22,490 nucleotides of DNA from Candidatus Cryptobacteroides faecihippi (GCA_018066065.1 JAGHSC010000052.1:1-22490), one strand, 5' to 3'. Shown: positions 1 through 7,393, counted from the first letter of the stretch. Program-made: numbers and translations. The notes: generated from the sequence alone by a model not told the origin.

Positions 1-1
1 C

Positions 2-1324
2 TACATCTACTGTTCTTCAGGCTACGGCGAGTCGACCATGGACACTGTCTACGGTGGTTCATCGATGATCGTCGAGAACGGCACGATCCTCTGCGAGAAC
101 GAGCGCTTCCAGATGAAGGATTCCATGATCGTTGCAGACTTCGACATCGAGAAGCTCAACGTCCTCAGGCAGAAGAAGAATTCCTTCCGCGGCATGGCTC
201 CGGACGGAACTTCCGCATGTGAATATTCAGGGCTCTACGCGCGTTTCGACCTGGGAGCCGCTGCGCCTACGGACTTCAAGGAGAAGCTCTGCCGCTTCGT
301 CGAGCCTCACCCTTTCCTCCCAGAGGGAGACCCTGTGGAGGTGGCTGTCCGCTGCAAGGAAATCCTTGCCATCCAGACCACTGGACTTGTGGCCAGGCTG
401 GAGCATATCGGCTGCCAGAAGACCGTCATCGGCATCTCAGGTGGTCTGGACAGCACCCTTGCGCTCCTTGTCTCCGTAATGGCTCTTGACAGGCTCGGGC
501 TGCCTCGTGAAAACGTGATCGGCATCACGATGCCTGGCCTTGGCACTACGAAGAGGACTAAGTCCAATGCCGTCGACCTCATGGAGGCTCTCGGCGTGAC
601 TTCAAGGGAGATTTCTGTCGTCCCTGCCGTCGAGCAGCATTTCAAGGACATCGGACATGACCCTTCCGTCATGGATTCCACCTATGAGAATGCCCAGGCC
701 AGGGAGAGGACTCAGATCCTGATGGACATCTCCAACCAGGAGAATGGTCTTGTGGTCGGAACAGGCGACCTTTCCGAGCTGGCTCTTGGATGGTGCACCT
801 ACAATGGTGACCACATGTCGATGTACGGTGTGAATGCTTCGGTTCCGAAGACTCTCATCAAGTTCCTGGTGCAGTGGGCTGCCGACAATGTGTTCAACCA
901 GCCTGCGGCTGATGGAATGAGGTCTGCAAGGGAGATTCTCTACGATGTGACCGAGACTCCTATCAGCCCTGAGCTGAAGCCAGCCGACGAGAAGGGTGAG
1001 ATCAAGCAGAAGACCGAGGATCTGATCGGTCCTTACGAGCTTCACGACTTCTTCATCTACAACTACATGAGGTTCGGCTATTCTCCATCAAAGATCTTCT
1101 TCTTTGCATGCAATGCGTTCGAGGGGCTTTACGACAAGGAGACCATCCTCAAGTGGCTGAAGAAGTTCTACTGGAGATTCTTCACCCAGCAGTTCAAGAG
1201 GTCCTGCATGCCGGACGGTCCGAAGATCAGCGTTGTAAGTTTCTCTCCTAGAGGAGATTTCCGTATGCCTTCCGATGCGAAGGTCAATCTCTGGATCTCA
1301 GAGCTAGACAAGATCGAGATCTGA
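2..1324 (+). CDS. nadE: Glutamine-dependent NAD+ synthetase, 5'-truncated by window edge
   Basis: The enzyme makes NAD+ from nicotinic acid adenine dinucleotide, ATP and glutamine-derived ammonia in the cytoplasm. The frame is open from base 2, and the codons before the first in-window ATG read YIYCSSGYGEST, a late part of the N-terminal nitrilase (glutaminase) domain, so the real start lies upstream. About 440 residues are visible; bacterial two-domain NadE is usually around 640-680, so roughly 200 or more residues, including most of the glutaminase catalytic residues, are missing here. The synthetase domain shows the ATP-pyrophosphatase P-loop SGGLDS at bases 437-454, the GTGDLSELALGW segment, and a C-terminal RSCMPDGPKI...SPRGDFRMPSDA region typical of this family. 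It converges on the symporter gene across a 629-base non-coding gap. Nothing in the visible part looks broken. Confidence 0.95.
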   Translation, partial: YIYCSSGYGESTMDTVYGGSSMIVENGTILCENERFQMKDSMIVADFDIEKLNVLRQKKNSFRGMAPDGTSACEYSGLYARFDLGAAAPTDFKEKLCRFVEPHPFLPEGDPVEVAVRCKEILAIQTTGLVARLEHIGCQKTVIGISGGLDSTLALLVSVMALDRLGLPRENVIGITMPGLGTTKRTKSNAVDLMEALGVTSREISVVPAVEQHFKDIGHDPSVMDSTYENAQARERTQILMDISNQENGLVVGTGDLSELALGWCTYNGDHMSMYGVNASVPKTLIKFLVQWAADNVFNQPAADGMRSAREILYDVTETPISPELKPADEKGEIKQKTEDLIGPYELHDFFIYNYMRFGYSPSKIFFFACNAFEGLYDKETILKWLKKFYWRFFTQQFKRSCMPDGPKISVVSFSPRGDFRMPSDAKVNLWISELDKIEI

Positions 1325-1331
1325 TGACAGT

Positions 1332-1440
1332 GGACTTGGCCGGAGTTGCATGCACTCCTGCCCTCCCGTCACTTCCCCAGCACCAGCAGAAGGCCCTCCG
1401 AGGGGACTTGGCCGGCGGGGTGTGCACTCCGCCCGACTAC
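1332..1440. repeat. Duplicated GGACTTGGCCGG-plus-hairpin element
   Basis: GGACTTGGCCGG occurs at 1332-1343 and again at 1404-1415, a 72-base offset, each followed by a hairpin. The first has arms GGAGT/ACTCC at 1342-1346 and 1354-1358. The second is stronger: an 8-bp stem GGCGGGGT/ACTCCGCC (1414-1421 and 1426-1433, one G-T pair) around a 4-base loop. One A-T pair in the first copy is a G-T pair in the second, so the fold is kept although the bases differ. There is no T-run after either stem, so a classical intrinsic terminator is not supported, although the position just after nadE would suit transcription termination. Confidence 0.5.
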
Positions 1441-1602
1441 GTCGCGAAGCGCCTACTCACTGCGGCCACTGCGGTGGCTCGCTAACTCGGCGCGCTGCGC
1501 CTCAGACACACGCTCGCTATTCACCGCATTGGCTCTTGTTCGCTACGGCGTCGCTCCTATGCGGGCTGCGTGTACACCCCTCCGGCCCTCCCGGTGCGCA
1601 GC

Positions 1603-1930
1603 TTTTCCCGAGTGTGACGGGCGGAATAATAGCTTGATTCTGCTTGTGAGGCCCTCCGAGCGGGCTATTATCCAGGAATCACCCTGTTATCCGTCCGCGG
1701 GAGCCTTGACGGACAGCTATTCCCTCCGATTCCGCTTTTCCCGCGTGGGACGGGCGAAATAATAGCTCCATCCTGCTTGAAAGGCCCTCCGAGCGGGCGT
1801 TTGTCCAGGAATCACCCTGATTCCCGTCCGCGGCAGCCTCGGCGGACAGCTTTCCCTCCGATTCCGCCCTTCCGGCGTGAGACGGACAGAACGATGGCTC
1901 GATTCCGCTCCCGAGGCGGCCTCGGAGGGA
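1603..1930. repeat. Degenerate ~132-bp tandem repeat, two full copies and one decayed copy
   Basis: Copy 1 is at about 1603-1735 and copy 2 at about 1736-1867. Read by eye they agree at roughly 85% of positions with one indel. Shared landmarks are TTTTCCCG (1603, 1736), AATAATAGCT (1625, 1759), GGCCCTCCGAG (1650, 1783), CCAGGAATCACCCTG and the closing CCCTCCGATTCCGC. A third, strongly diverged copy appears to run from about 1868 to 1930 (GTGAGACGGAC, then CTCGATTCCGCT). GGCCCTCCGAG also occurs once upstream at 1392-1402. Each full copy carries a GTCCG/CGGAC inverted repeat (1693-1714; 1826-1847, extended to 6 bp in copy 2). No flanking target-site duplication or open frame for a mobile element was seen. 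Confidence 0.75.
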
Positions 1931-1953
1931 GGAAGAGCCCTGCGCACGTGGGG

Positions 1954-3126
1954 CTATTCAGAATCCTTCGAACGGTGGAAGAACTTGTCCATGATGAGTG
2001 CGATGGCACCGTCACCGGTCACATTGCAGGCCGTACCGAAGTTGTCCATCGTGATGTAGAGCGCAATCATCAGAGCCTGCTCCTGCTCGCCGAAGCCAAG
2101 GATTGAGCCAAGGACACCGAGAGCAGCCATGATTGCACCACCAGGTACACCCGGAGCCGCAACCATCATGATACCGAGCATCATGATGAAGCCAAGGAAC
2201 ATCCAGAAGTCGAACGGCATACCATTCATGAGCATCAGGGCAACCGCACATGCAACGATCTTCAGAGTACTTCCGGAAAGATGGATGGTAGCACAGAGAG
2301 GGATCGTGAAGCCAGCAATCTCATCGCTGACACCGTTCTTCTTCGCCTGGTCAAGCGTCACAGGGATGGTCGCTGCCGAGGATGATGTACCGAGAGCCGT
2401 GAAATAGGCCGGAAGCATCGTGCCCAGAAGTCTGAAAGGATTGCGCTTCACGACAGCACCTGCGATGCAGTACTGGAAGACCAGGAGGAAGATGTGCAGC
2501 AGGAAGATCACACCGATGATAGAGATGAACACCTTGATCACCTGGATTGCCTGGCCGGTCGACGTCATGCCGAGGAATATGCCGAAGATGTAGATCGGGA
2601 GAAGCGGGATGATCACGACCTCGATCGTCTTCACGATGATGTCCTTGAACTCAGAGAAGACACTCTTGAGGCTTGATGAGCCAAAGAAGGCCATTCCGAG
2701 ACCAAGGGTGAACGAGAACACCAGCGAAGTCATGACATCCACCATCGGAGGGATCTGTATGGTGAAGAAAGGTTCTACATTCTGGAACTCGGAGACTGAG
2801 GTCATCCCGGAACCCGATGAGATCAGATGAGGGAACACGGCGACACTCGTCCCATAGGACAGAAGGCCGGAGAACACGGTGTCACAGTAAGCGACCAAGG
2901 CAGTGATTGCCAGGAGTTTCCCTGCTCCCTTGCCGATGTCGGAGATCGCCGGAGTGACCAAGCCGATGATGATCAGCGGGATGAGGAACTGAAGAAGGTT
3001 GCTGAATATGCTGTTGAAGGTGGCGAAGACCCTCACTGCAGGCATCGGGAGGAAAAGTCCGAAGAGTACACCAAGGACAATGGCGATCAGGATGCGGGGC
3101 AGAAGCCCGATTCGGATGTTCTTCAT
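1954..3126 (-). CDS. Dicarboxylate/amino acid:cation symporter (DAACS) family protein, divergent
   Basis: Inner-membrane carrier of 390 residues with about eight hydrophobic spans and two re-entrant hairpins, as in the glutamate/neutral amino-acid symporters. The first-hairpin serine-rich motif GTSSSAATIP is at residues 246-255, and DNFGTACNVTGD at 361-372 is the last-helix substrate-binding motif. Two family hallmarks are changed. The cation-site NMDGT motif reads HLSGS inside IHLSGST (281-287). The position equivalent to Arg397 of GltPh, which binds the acidic side chain of aspartate or glutamate, is Gly364, while Asp361 and Asn368 are kept. An acidic amino acid is therefore an unlikely substrate, and Na+ coupling may differ. 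It lies 41 bases after the phosphatase gene, with its own promoter-like element between. Substrate unknown. Confidence 0.88.
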   Translation of the reverse strand: MKNIRIGLLPRILIAIVLGVLFGLFLPMPAVRVFATFNSIFSNLLQFLIPLIIIGLVTPAISDIGKGAGKLLAITALVAYCDTVFSGLLSYGTSVAVFPHLISSGSGMTSVSEFQNVEPFFTIQIPPMVDVMTSLVFSFTLGLGMAFFGSSSLKSVFSEFKDIIVKTIEVVIIPLLPIYIFGIFLGMTSTGQAIQVIKVFISIIGVIFLLHIFLLVFQYCIAGAVVKRNPFRLLGTMLPAYFTALGTSSSAATIPVTLDQAKKNGVSDEIAGFTIPLCATIHLSGSTLKIVACAVALMLMNGMPFDFWMFLGFIMMLGIMMVAAPGVPGGAIMAALGVLGSILGFGEQEQALMIALYITMDNFGTACNVTGDGAIALIMDKFFHRSKDSE

Positions 3127-3153
3127 CTATTGTAGCTTTTGGGGATGATTATG

Positions 3154-3161
3154 CAAATATA
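3154..3161 (-). promoter_or_regulatory. Candidate Bacteroidota -7 element for the DAACS symporter
   Basis: Read on the minus strand this is TATATTTG, an exact TAnnTTTG match, ending 28 bases before the symporter ATG in the 41-base spacer after the phosphatase gene. No good TTTG -33 element is present at 19-20 bases upstream, so the call rests on one box. It suggests the transporter can be transcribed independently of the upstream phosphatase. Confidence 0.4.
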
Positions 3162-3167
3162 GTCAAT

Positions 3168-3965
3168 CTAGTCCACATATGGGATGGACGGGACATGCTT
3201 CCGGATAATCTCAAGCAGCCTGGAATGACTCTCGCAAGAGTTCGCAGCGCAGACAAGGTCCGGACCGTCGAAGCGTAGAGGTCCACCATCGAGGCTCGAG
3301 GCAATGCCGCCTGCCTCCCCCAGGATGAGCATTCCGGCAGCATAGTCCCAAGGCTGCAGGCGCATCTCGAAATAGAGCTCGCACTTTCCAGAAGCAAGTA
3401 TGCAAAGCTCGACTGCAGCCGAACCGAAACGCCTTACATCGTTGCACTGATGGAAAGCCTCCATGATGATCTCAGAGCACGTGTCAGCATATTCCTTCCT
3501 GTAGGTACTCATCGCGGTGCAGAGGATACCGTCGCGGAACGGACGGTCGGAGACATGGATGAGCTTCCCGTTGCAGAAAGCTCCCTTACCCTTTTCGGCG
3601 TGGTACATCTCCCCTTTCCACGGGATGAAGACAACTCCCTGGATGACCTCGCCGCAATGACGAAGGCCCACAGAGATGGCGCAGTCACTGATTCCGCGCG
3701 CATAGTTCGCAGTCCCGTCGATCGGGTCGATCACCCACACATACTCCTTGTCAGGATCATTGACCCCATCCTCCTCGCAGATGAAGCCGCAGCCCGGAAG
3801 AAGGGCCGACAGGTTCTCGCAAAGATACTTCTGGACAGCGACATCCGACGTCGTCACGATGTTCTCACAGCCATCCTTGCTCTTTATGTCGAAGGCATCG
3901 GTGCACATGAGCTCCGATGCCTTGCGGACAATTTCAATAACGGATTCGATTGAAGGTACCATCAT
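3168..3965 (-). CDS. Inositol monophosphatase-family protein (SuhB-like)
   Basis: Mg2+-dependent sugar- or inositol-phosphate phosphatase of 265 residues, the normal length for this family (E. coli SuhB is 267). The metal-site motifs are all present: the acidic pair in ICEEDG (Glu64/Glu65), WVIDPIDGTANYARG with Asp80 and Asp83, and WDYAAG with Asp207. No signal peptide, so it is cytoplasmic. Its start overlaps the stop of the upstream GH42-like lipoprotein gene as TGATG, indicating translational coupling; a second ATG follows directly, so the start may be one codon later. The fold is shared by inositol-1-phosphatase, fructose-1,6-bisphosphatase-like and CysQ-type enzymes, so the substrate is not fixed by the motifs. 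Coupling to an exported glycosidase-like gene hints at a role in handling an imported sugar or cyclitol phosphate; that is inference. Confidence 0.9.
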   Translation of the reverse strand: MMVPSIESVIEIVRKASELMCTDAFDIKSKDGCENIVTTSDVAVQKYLCENLSALLPGCGFICEEDGVNDPDKEYVWVIDPIDGTANYARGISDCAISVGLRHCGEVIQGVVFIPWKGEMYHAEKGKGAFCNGKLIHVSDRPFRDGILCTAMSTYRKEYADTCSEIIMEAFHQCNDVRRFGSAAVELCILASGKCELYFEMRLQPWDYAAGMLILGEAGGIASSLDGGPLRFDGPDLVCAANSCESHSRLLEIIRKHVPSIPYVD

Positions 3966-5890
3966 CAGTCAACCTTTATCCAACCTGCATCCCAGGCCTT
4001 GACGGCAGGGATCGTCACAATGTAGTCATCACCATCCTTGACAGCCTTGAGGCGCACGTCACGGTTGCCGCCGCTCTTCCAGACGAACCTGCTGCCGGAA
4101 GGACAAGACCTTAGCCTCAAGGTAGCTCCAGGAATCTCGGAGATCGTGGCATTCAGGAATATCACTGATTTCAGGCTTCCCTCCCTGGTGACCCTAGGCA
4201 CGACGACAGCCTGGGCCATGCTCTCAAGCACGGCAGCCATCCTGCCCTCGGAAACCCAGTCATAGACCTTGAGAGTGTTCACCCTTCCGGCATTGTTGAC
4301 ATCACCGGTGAAGGAAGGCATCACGGCAATGCGCTTGCCGGCTGCAGACTGATAGCAGGTCACATTGCTCAGACCCTCAGGTACTTCCACAGACTTGAAC
4401 TGCGAAGCGATGCTCCTGGACGAAATCTCTGCCCAGGCGGCAGCATCCATGACGGCACCGGTCCTGGAAAGAAGCTCGACGACCTCATCGTCGCACATGC
4501 CCACAAGAGCGGCAGCGTCAAGGACCGTCGCAGTCGTCATGCCTCCCTCTGGAGTGAACGGAATGCCGAGCGGAGCAAGCTCCATGATCTCGTCGCCTGC
4601 CCTGGTCGATGTCCAGGCCCAAGGAGACTCCCCTGGCCTGACATCACGGTTGACATGGTTCCTGCTGATGTACGAATCGATTCCACCGCCAAGGGTACCC
4701 TTGTTGTGCGCAACATAGTCCTTGAAGAGGGAATGATACTTGTCAAGAGCCTTGAAATAGTTGTCGGCATACCACTCCATCGGCTCGTTGTTGCCGCAGA
4801 TGATGGCATACGACATACTCGTCGCACCCATGCCCAGGTAGAGCAAGGTCTCGGTGCAGAGACTCTGAGGAGACTTTCCGGTAGCCTTGTGGATGTAGCC
4901 CTCGATCTCCGGAGCGATCAGGGTGATCGAAGGACTCAGCCTGGCAACCTGGCGGGAGATGCCATAAGCCTTCTCGAACATGCCGCGAGGAGAATGGTCA
5001 TTGTAGAAGCCATGGCCTGGACGCGACACAGGAGCGAGCCCGGTCTCCTCCTCGACTGCATCGAAGAACTTGTTCCAGTCCCAACCCTCGAGAAGGTTGA
5101 AATGGAAGTTCACATGCTGGAGACCGAGATGAGTCTCAGGAGACACCTTGTGGACCTCGCGGGCGATGTACCTTCCGACCATGGCAAGGCTCGCCTGCGA
5201 GAAGGAAACCCAGTTCTGCCTGACACCCGGCACATTGGCCAGAAGCGCCTCGACAAGGCTCTCTCGGGTGTAGGAATATCCAAATTCGGAGTTGAACTCC
5301 CCGATGCAGTTGTCGCAGAAGCAGAGGCTCTCTACAGGATAGTGCTGCGTGACGCGCAGGTCATCATCGATGAAGATGTTGTCCGGATGGAAAGCCTCGG
5401 AATAGTAGGCATGGTACTCGGCCTGCATCTTCAGGAAGTCGGTGTCCCTCGGACAGGTCTGGGTCCTGGCGTGCACACCATCCGCACCGGTCATGGCACG
5501 GTAGCCGAACTGGTTGACGGCAGAAACGCAAGCCTCCTGGTTTGGATGTCCGATCGTGACCGTCTGCAGGGATGGGATGATGCCGAGGGAACGCATGTCC
5601 TCGGCAGCCTTGGCCATCTTGTCCCTGCGGCCGGCTCTCTCGGCAGAGTCAATCTTGTAGTCGTCCTCACAGCAGAACCAGACCTCATCACAGGCCTGGG
5701 GATACTTTTTGAAAGCCTCCACCAGGTTCTCCTCGAGAGTGTCGATGAGATGGTGCGAAGGCCAGAGACGGATGACGGAACGATACTCTCCGTCTGCAAC
5801 CTGCCTGTGGGCATTATCTCCGCATCCGGCAAGCAGCATCAGCAGGATGGCTGCGGCGGAAGCATGGATCATTGATGGTCTATTCTGCAT
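3965..5890 (-). CDS. GH42-like (clan GH-A) glycosidase lipoprotein, divergent
   Basis: Exported lipoprotein of about 641 residues. I start at the ATG ending at 5890; an in-frame TTG three codons upstream is less likely. A hydrophobic stretch ends in the lipobox LAGC, with Cys23 as the lipidated residue. The body looks like a TIM barrel followed by beta-rich C-terminal domains. Four cysteines, Cys146, 190, 192 and 195 (CxCxxC), have exactly the spacing (44, 2, 3) that I recall for the zinc site of GH42 beta-galactosidase from Thermus A4 (Cys106/150/152/155). Where GH42 has its acid/base Glu in an NEYG-like motif, this protein has IDDDLR (Asp175-177). A nucleophile candidate is Glu328 or Glu330 in APEIEG. 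It lies 21 bases after the DUF4832 gene and is coupled to the phosphatase. Substrate unknown; carbohydrate hydrolysis is inferred from the fold. Confidence 0.72.
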   Translation of the reverse strand: MQNRPSMIHASAAAILLMLLAGCGDNAHRQVADGEYRSVIRLWPSHHLIDTLEENLVEAFKKYPQACDEVWFCCEDDYKIDSAERAGRRDKMAKAAEDMRSLGIIPSLQTVTIGHPNQEACVSAVNQFGYRAMTGADGVHARTQTCPRDTDFLKMQAEYHAYYSEAFHPDNIFIDDDLRVTQHYPVESLCFCDNCIGEFNSEFGYSYTRESLVEALLANVPGVRQNWVSFSQASLAMVGRYIAREVHKVSPETHLGLQHVNFHFNLLEGWDWNKFFDAVEEETGLAPVSRPGHGFYNDHSPRGMFEKAYGISRQVARLSPSITLIAPEIEGYIHKATGKSPQSLCTETLLYLGMGATSMSYAIICGNNEPMEWYADNYFKALDKYHSLFKDYVAHNKGTLGGGIDSYISRNHVNRDVRPGESPWAWTSTRAGDEIMELAPLGIPFTPEGGMTTATVLDAAALVGMCDDEVVELLSRTGAVMDAAAWAEISSRSIASQFKSVEVPEGLSNVTCYQSAAGKRIAVMPSFTGDVNNAGRVNTLKVYDWVSEGRMAAVLESMAQAVVVPRVTREGSLKSVIFLNATISEIPGATLRLRSCPSGSRFVWKSGGNRDVRLKAVKDGDDYIVTIPAVKAWDAGWIKVD

Positions 5891-5911
5891 ATTCTTCAAA
5901 GTGATGGATTG

Positions 5912-7336
5912 TTACTCAACCGTGATGCTGCCCATGAGATAGCGCTTGTGGCCATCGTTGCCTTCGTAAGGAAGTTCGTAGACAGGTGTTCCGTCGACCT
6001 TTCCGACGGAGAAGAAGATCTGGAACTCTCCGCTCTGGGCGACACGGGAGAAGTTTCCGTGGTCATTGCTGAAGACCTGGGCGATGTTGAAGTCATGGGA
6101 AGTCTCCTGAGCCACTGCCTCTCCCGGAGCGGCAGGCTGGAGCACATTCACGTTGAAGCCGTCATCGACGAGGACGGCAACGATGCCGCCCTTCTGAGTC
6201 TTGATCGTGTAGCAAGGGTAGCCACCGCCATAGCAAGGAGCGACACCACCGTTCTTCCATGAGGACTTGATCTGGAAAGGCTCTCCCCTCTTGACTGTCG
6301 AAGGCCACTCGGCCTTGTCGAGAAGAAGCCTGTAGCCCATTCTTCTGTTGATCCTTGCGATGATGTCCTTGTTCTGCTCATATTCAAGATGAGGCCAGCA
6401 GTGGATGGACATGTAGGATGAGTGGTATTCCTCGATGGACTGGAGCAGGAGCTCCTTGTCCCATGCTCCCCTCTCGACAGAGCCGAGGTAGTGCTCATGC
6501 TCGATGATCACAGGCATGACAGGCCAGAACTGCTGTACCATCCCGGTGTGGAACCAGCTGTTCGGCCAAGGCTGGACAAGGATGCTGTCGTCCTTGATGG
6601 TCACGCCTTTCTTGAAGGCGTAGTCCGTGATCTTGAAATGATCCTCGCGGATGTATGGGTCGGCGATGTCGTCCGAGATGCAGAGCTGTGTGTCCTTGAA
6701 GTACTTGCAGTAGATGTCGATGTACTTCTTCTTGGTCTTGAAGCCCCATTCCTTGCCGTGGACCGGAGTCGAAAGGACGGTGTGTCCCTCGCCCCACATT
6801 CCGAAATGGCCGACGGCGACAAAGTCGACATTCGGGTCTCCGTCATAGCGGTCTGCAAGCGCCTTGACGCAGTGCTCGACTTCCTTGAGGAAGATCTTGT
6901 CGGAGTACTCGGACTCAAGGAAACCATTGACTTCGTAGTACTTGGCTCCTTCGTCATAGACCCACTGAGGAGTTCCCTGACGGGTCCAGTTCTCGGTGGA
7001 AGTGATGCAGATCGCGATTCTCTTGCCCTTGTCGATCCATCTCTGTGCAGGGGAATCGATGATCTCCCAGTTGAACTTTCCCTTCTCCGGCTCGAGGAAT
7101 GCCCACGGCAGCCTGAAGAAGACCACGCCCACTCCTTCGAACTCATCGACGGTGTCTTCCGGCTCGAGCTTCGAGCAGTAGTTGTCGAGGATGTTGGAGT
7201 AGTAGTAGAGCATCCAGCCCATGCCTGGATTGACAAGTGCGCTTCCGTTGTCGACAGGTGATGCAGTGAAAGTCTGAGCTGATGAATAGGTGCAGACAGA
7301 CAGCATCAGGGAGAAAAGAATGATCAATTTTTTCAT
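5912..7336 (-). CDS. Exported DUF4832-type TIM-barrel protein, putative glycosidase
   Basis: The open frame extends 32 codons further upstream, but the ATG ending at 7336 opens a clear Sec signal peptide, MKKLIILFSLMLSV...SSA, cleaved before Gln21, so the mature protein is about 454 residues and periplasmic or secreted. The first half has the opening of a GH-A-like barrel (RLPWAFLEPEKGKFNW at about 75-90, then a GK turn). Candidate catalytic acids are Glu183 in MWGEGH and Glu279 or Glu281 in VIIEHEH, the usual strand 4 and strand 7 pairing of clan GH-A. The C-terminal third (from about 335, VKRGEPFQIKSSWKNGG) is a beta-sandwich resembling the DUF4832 region. It is the first gene of the minus-strand block and starts 57 bases from the divergent transporter gene. 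The enzyme activity of this family is not established to my knowledge. Confidence 0.75.
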   Translation of the reverse strand: MKKLIILFSLMLSVCTYSSAQTFTASPVDNGSALVNPGMGWMLYYYSNILDNYCSKLEPEDTVDEFEGVGVVFFRLPWAFLEPEKGKFNWEIIDSPAQRWIDKGKRIAICITSTENWTRQGTPQWVYDEGAKYYEVNGFLESEYSDKIFLKEVEHCVKALADRYDGDPNVDFVAVGHFGMWGEGHTVLSTPVHGKEWGFKTKKKYIDIYCKYFKDTQLCISDDIADPYIREDHFKITDYAFKKGVTIKDDSILVQPWPNSWFHTGMVQQFWPVMPVIIEHEHYLGSVERGAWDKELLLQSIEEYHSSYMSIHCWPHLEYEQNKDIIARINRRMGYRLLLDKAEWPSTVKRGEPFQIKSSWKNGGVAPCYGGGYPCYTIKTQKGGIVAVLVDDGFNVNVLQPAAPGEAVAQETSHDFNIAQVFSNDHGNFSRVAQSGEFQIFFSVGKVDGTPVYELPYEGNDGHKRYLMGSITVE

Positions 7337-7384
7337 AAAGAGGAATACGTTTGTGTAAATATAGGAATTGTTCTTCGAAAAAAG

Positions 7385-7392
7385 TAAATTTG
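7385..7392 (+). promoter_or_regulatory. TAnnTTTG element abutting the EamA start
   Basis: TAAATTTG is an exact match to the Bacteroidota -7 consensus and ends one base before the first possible ATG (7394). If it is a real -7 box, transcription would begin near 7398 and the usable start would be the ATG at 7403 (MAGEGKF...), with almost no leader. No TTTG is found at the 19-20 base spacing upstream, so this may be chance. Confidence 0.3.
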
Positions 7393-7393
7393 C

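Larger units (their letters stand above)
1325..1953. other. GC-rich, hairpin-rich non-coding interval between convergent genes
   Basis: This is the only stretch over 300 bases without a credible gene. It holds duplicated hairpins at its left end (about 1332-1433), a small hairpin at 1465-1478 (GCCAC/GTGGC arms), several GCTCGCTA-like direct repeats around 1475-1545, and degenerate ~132-bp tandem repeats from about 1603. The open frames inside encode Arg/Ser/Pro-rich, low-complexity proteins with no recognisable family. The repeat period alternates between 133 and 132 bases, which would break any reading frame, so coding is unlikely. No clear T-tract terminator was found for either flanking gene. 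A structured RNA or a genome-wide intergenic repeat family are both possible; neither can be shown from this window. Confidence 0.7.

Noticed and set aside
1346..1762. 138-codon frame in the nadE-symporter gap
   Set aside because: The product is Arg/Ser/Pro-rich, and the frame crosses repeats whose 133/132-base periods are incompatible with coding conservation.
1911..1925. CCGAGG/CCTCGG hairpin as terminator of the symporter gene
   Set aside because: The dyad is short and no T-run follows on the minus strand, so intrinsic termination is not supported.
1603..1930. CRISPR array or insertion sequence
   Set aside because: The units are about 132 bases, diverged along their whole length, lack unique spacers, and contain no transposase frame or terminal inverted repeats with target duplications.
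1777..2106. 109-codon plus-strand frame entering the symporter gene
   Set aside because: Half lies antisense to the conserved C-terminus of the symporter and the rest is repeat sequence.
4655..5875. 406-codon plus-strand open frame opposite the GH42-like gene
   Set aside because: It lies wholly antisense to a recognisable lipoprotein gene, and its product is Val/Asp/Arg/Leu-rich with no family features; it reflects codon bias of the real gene.
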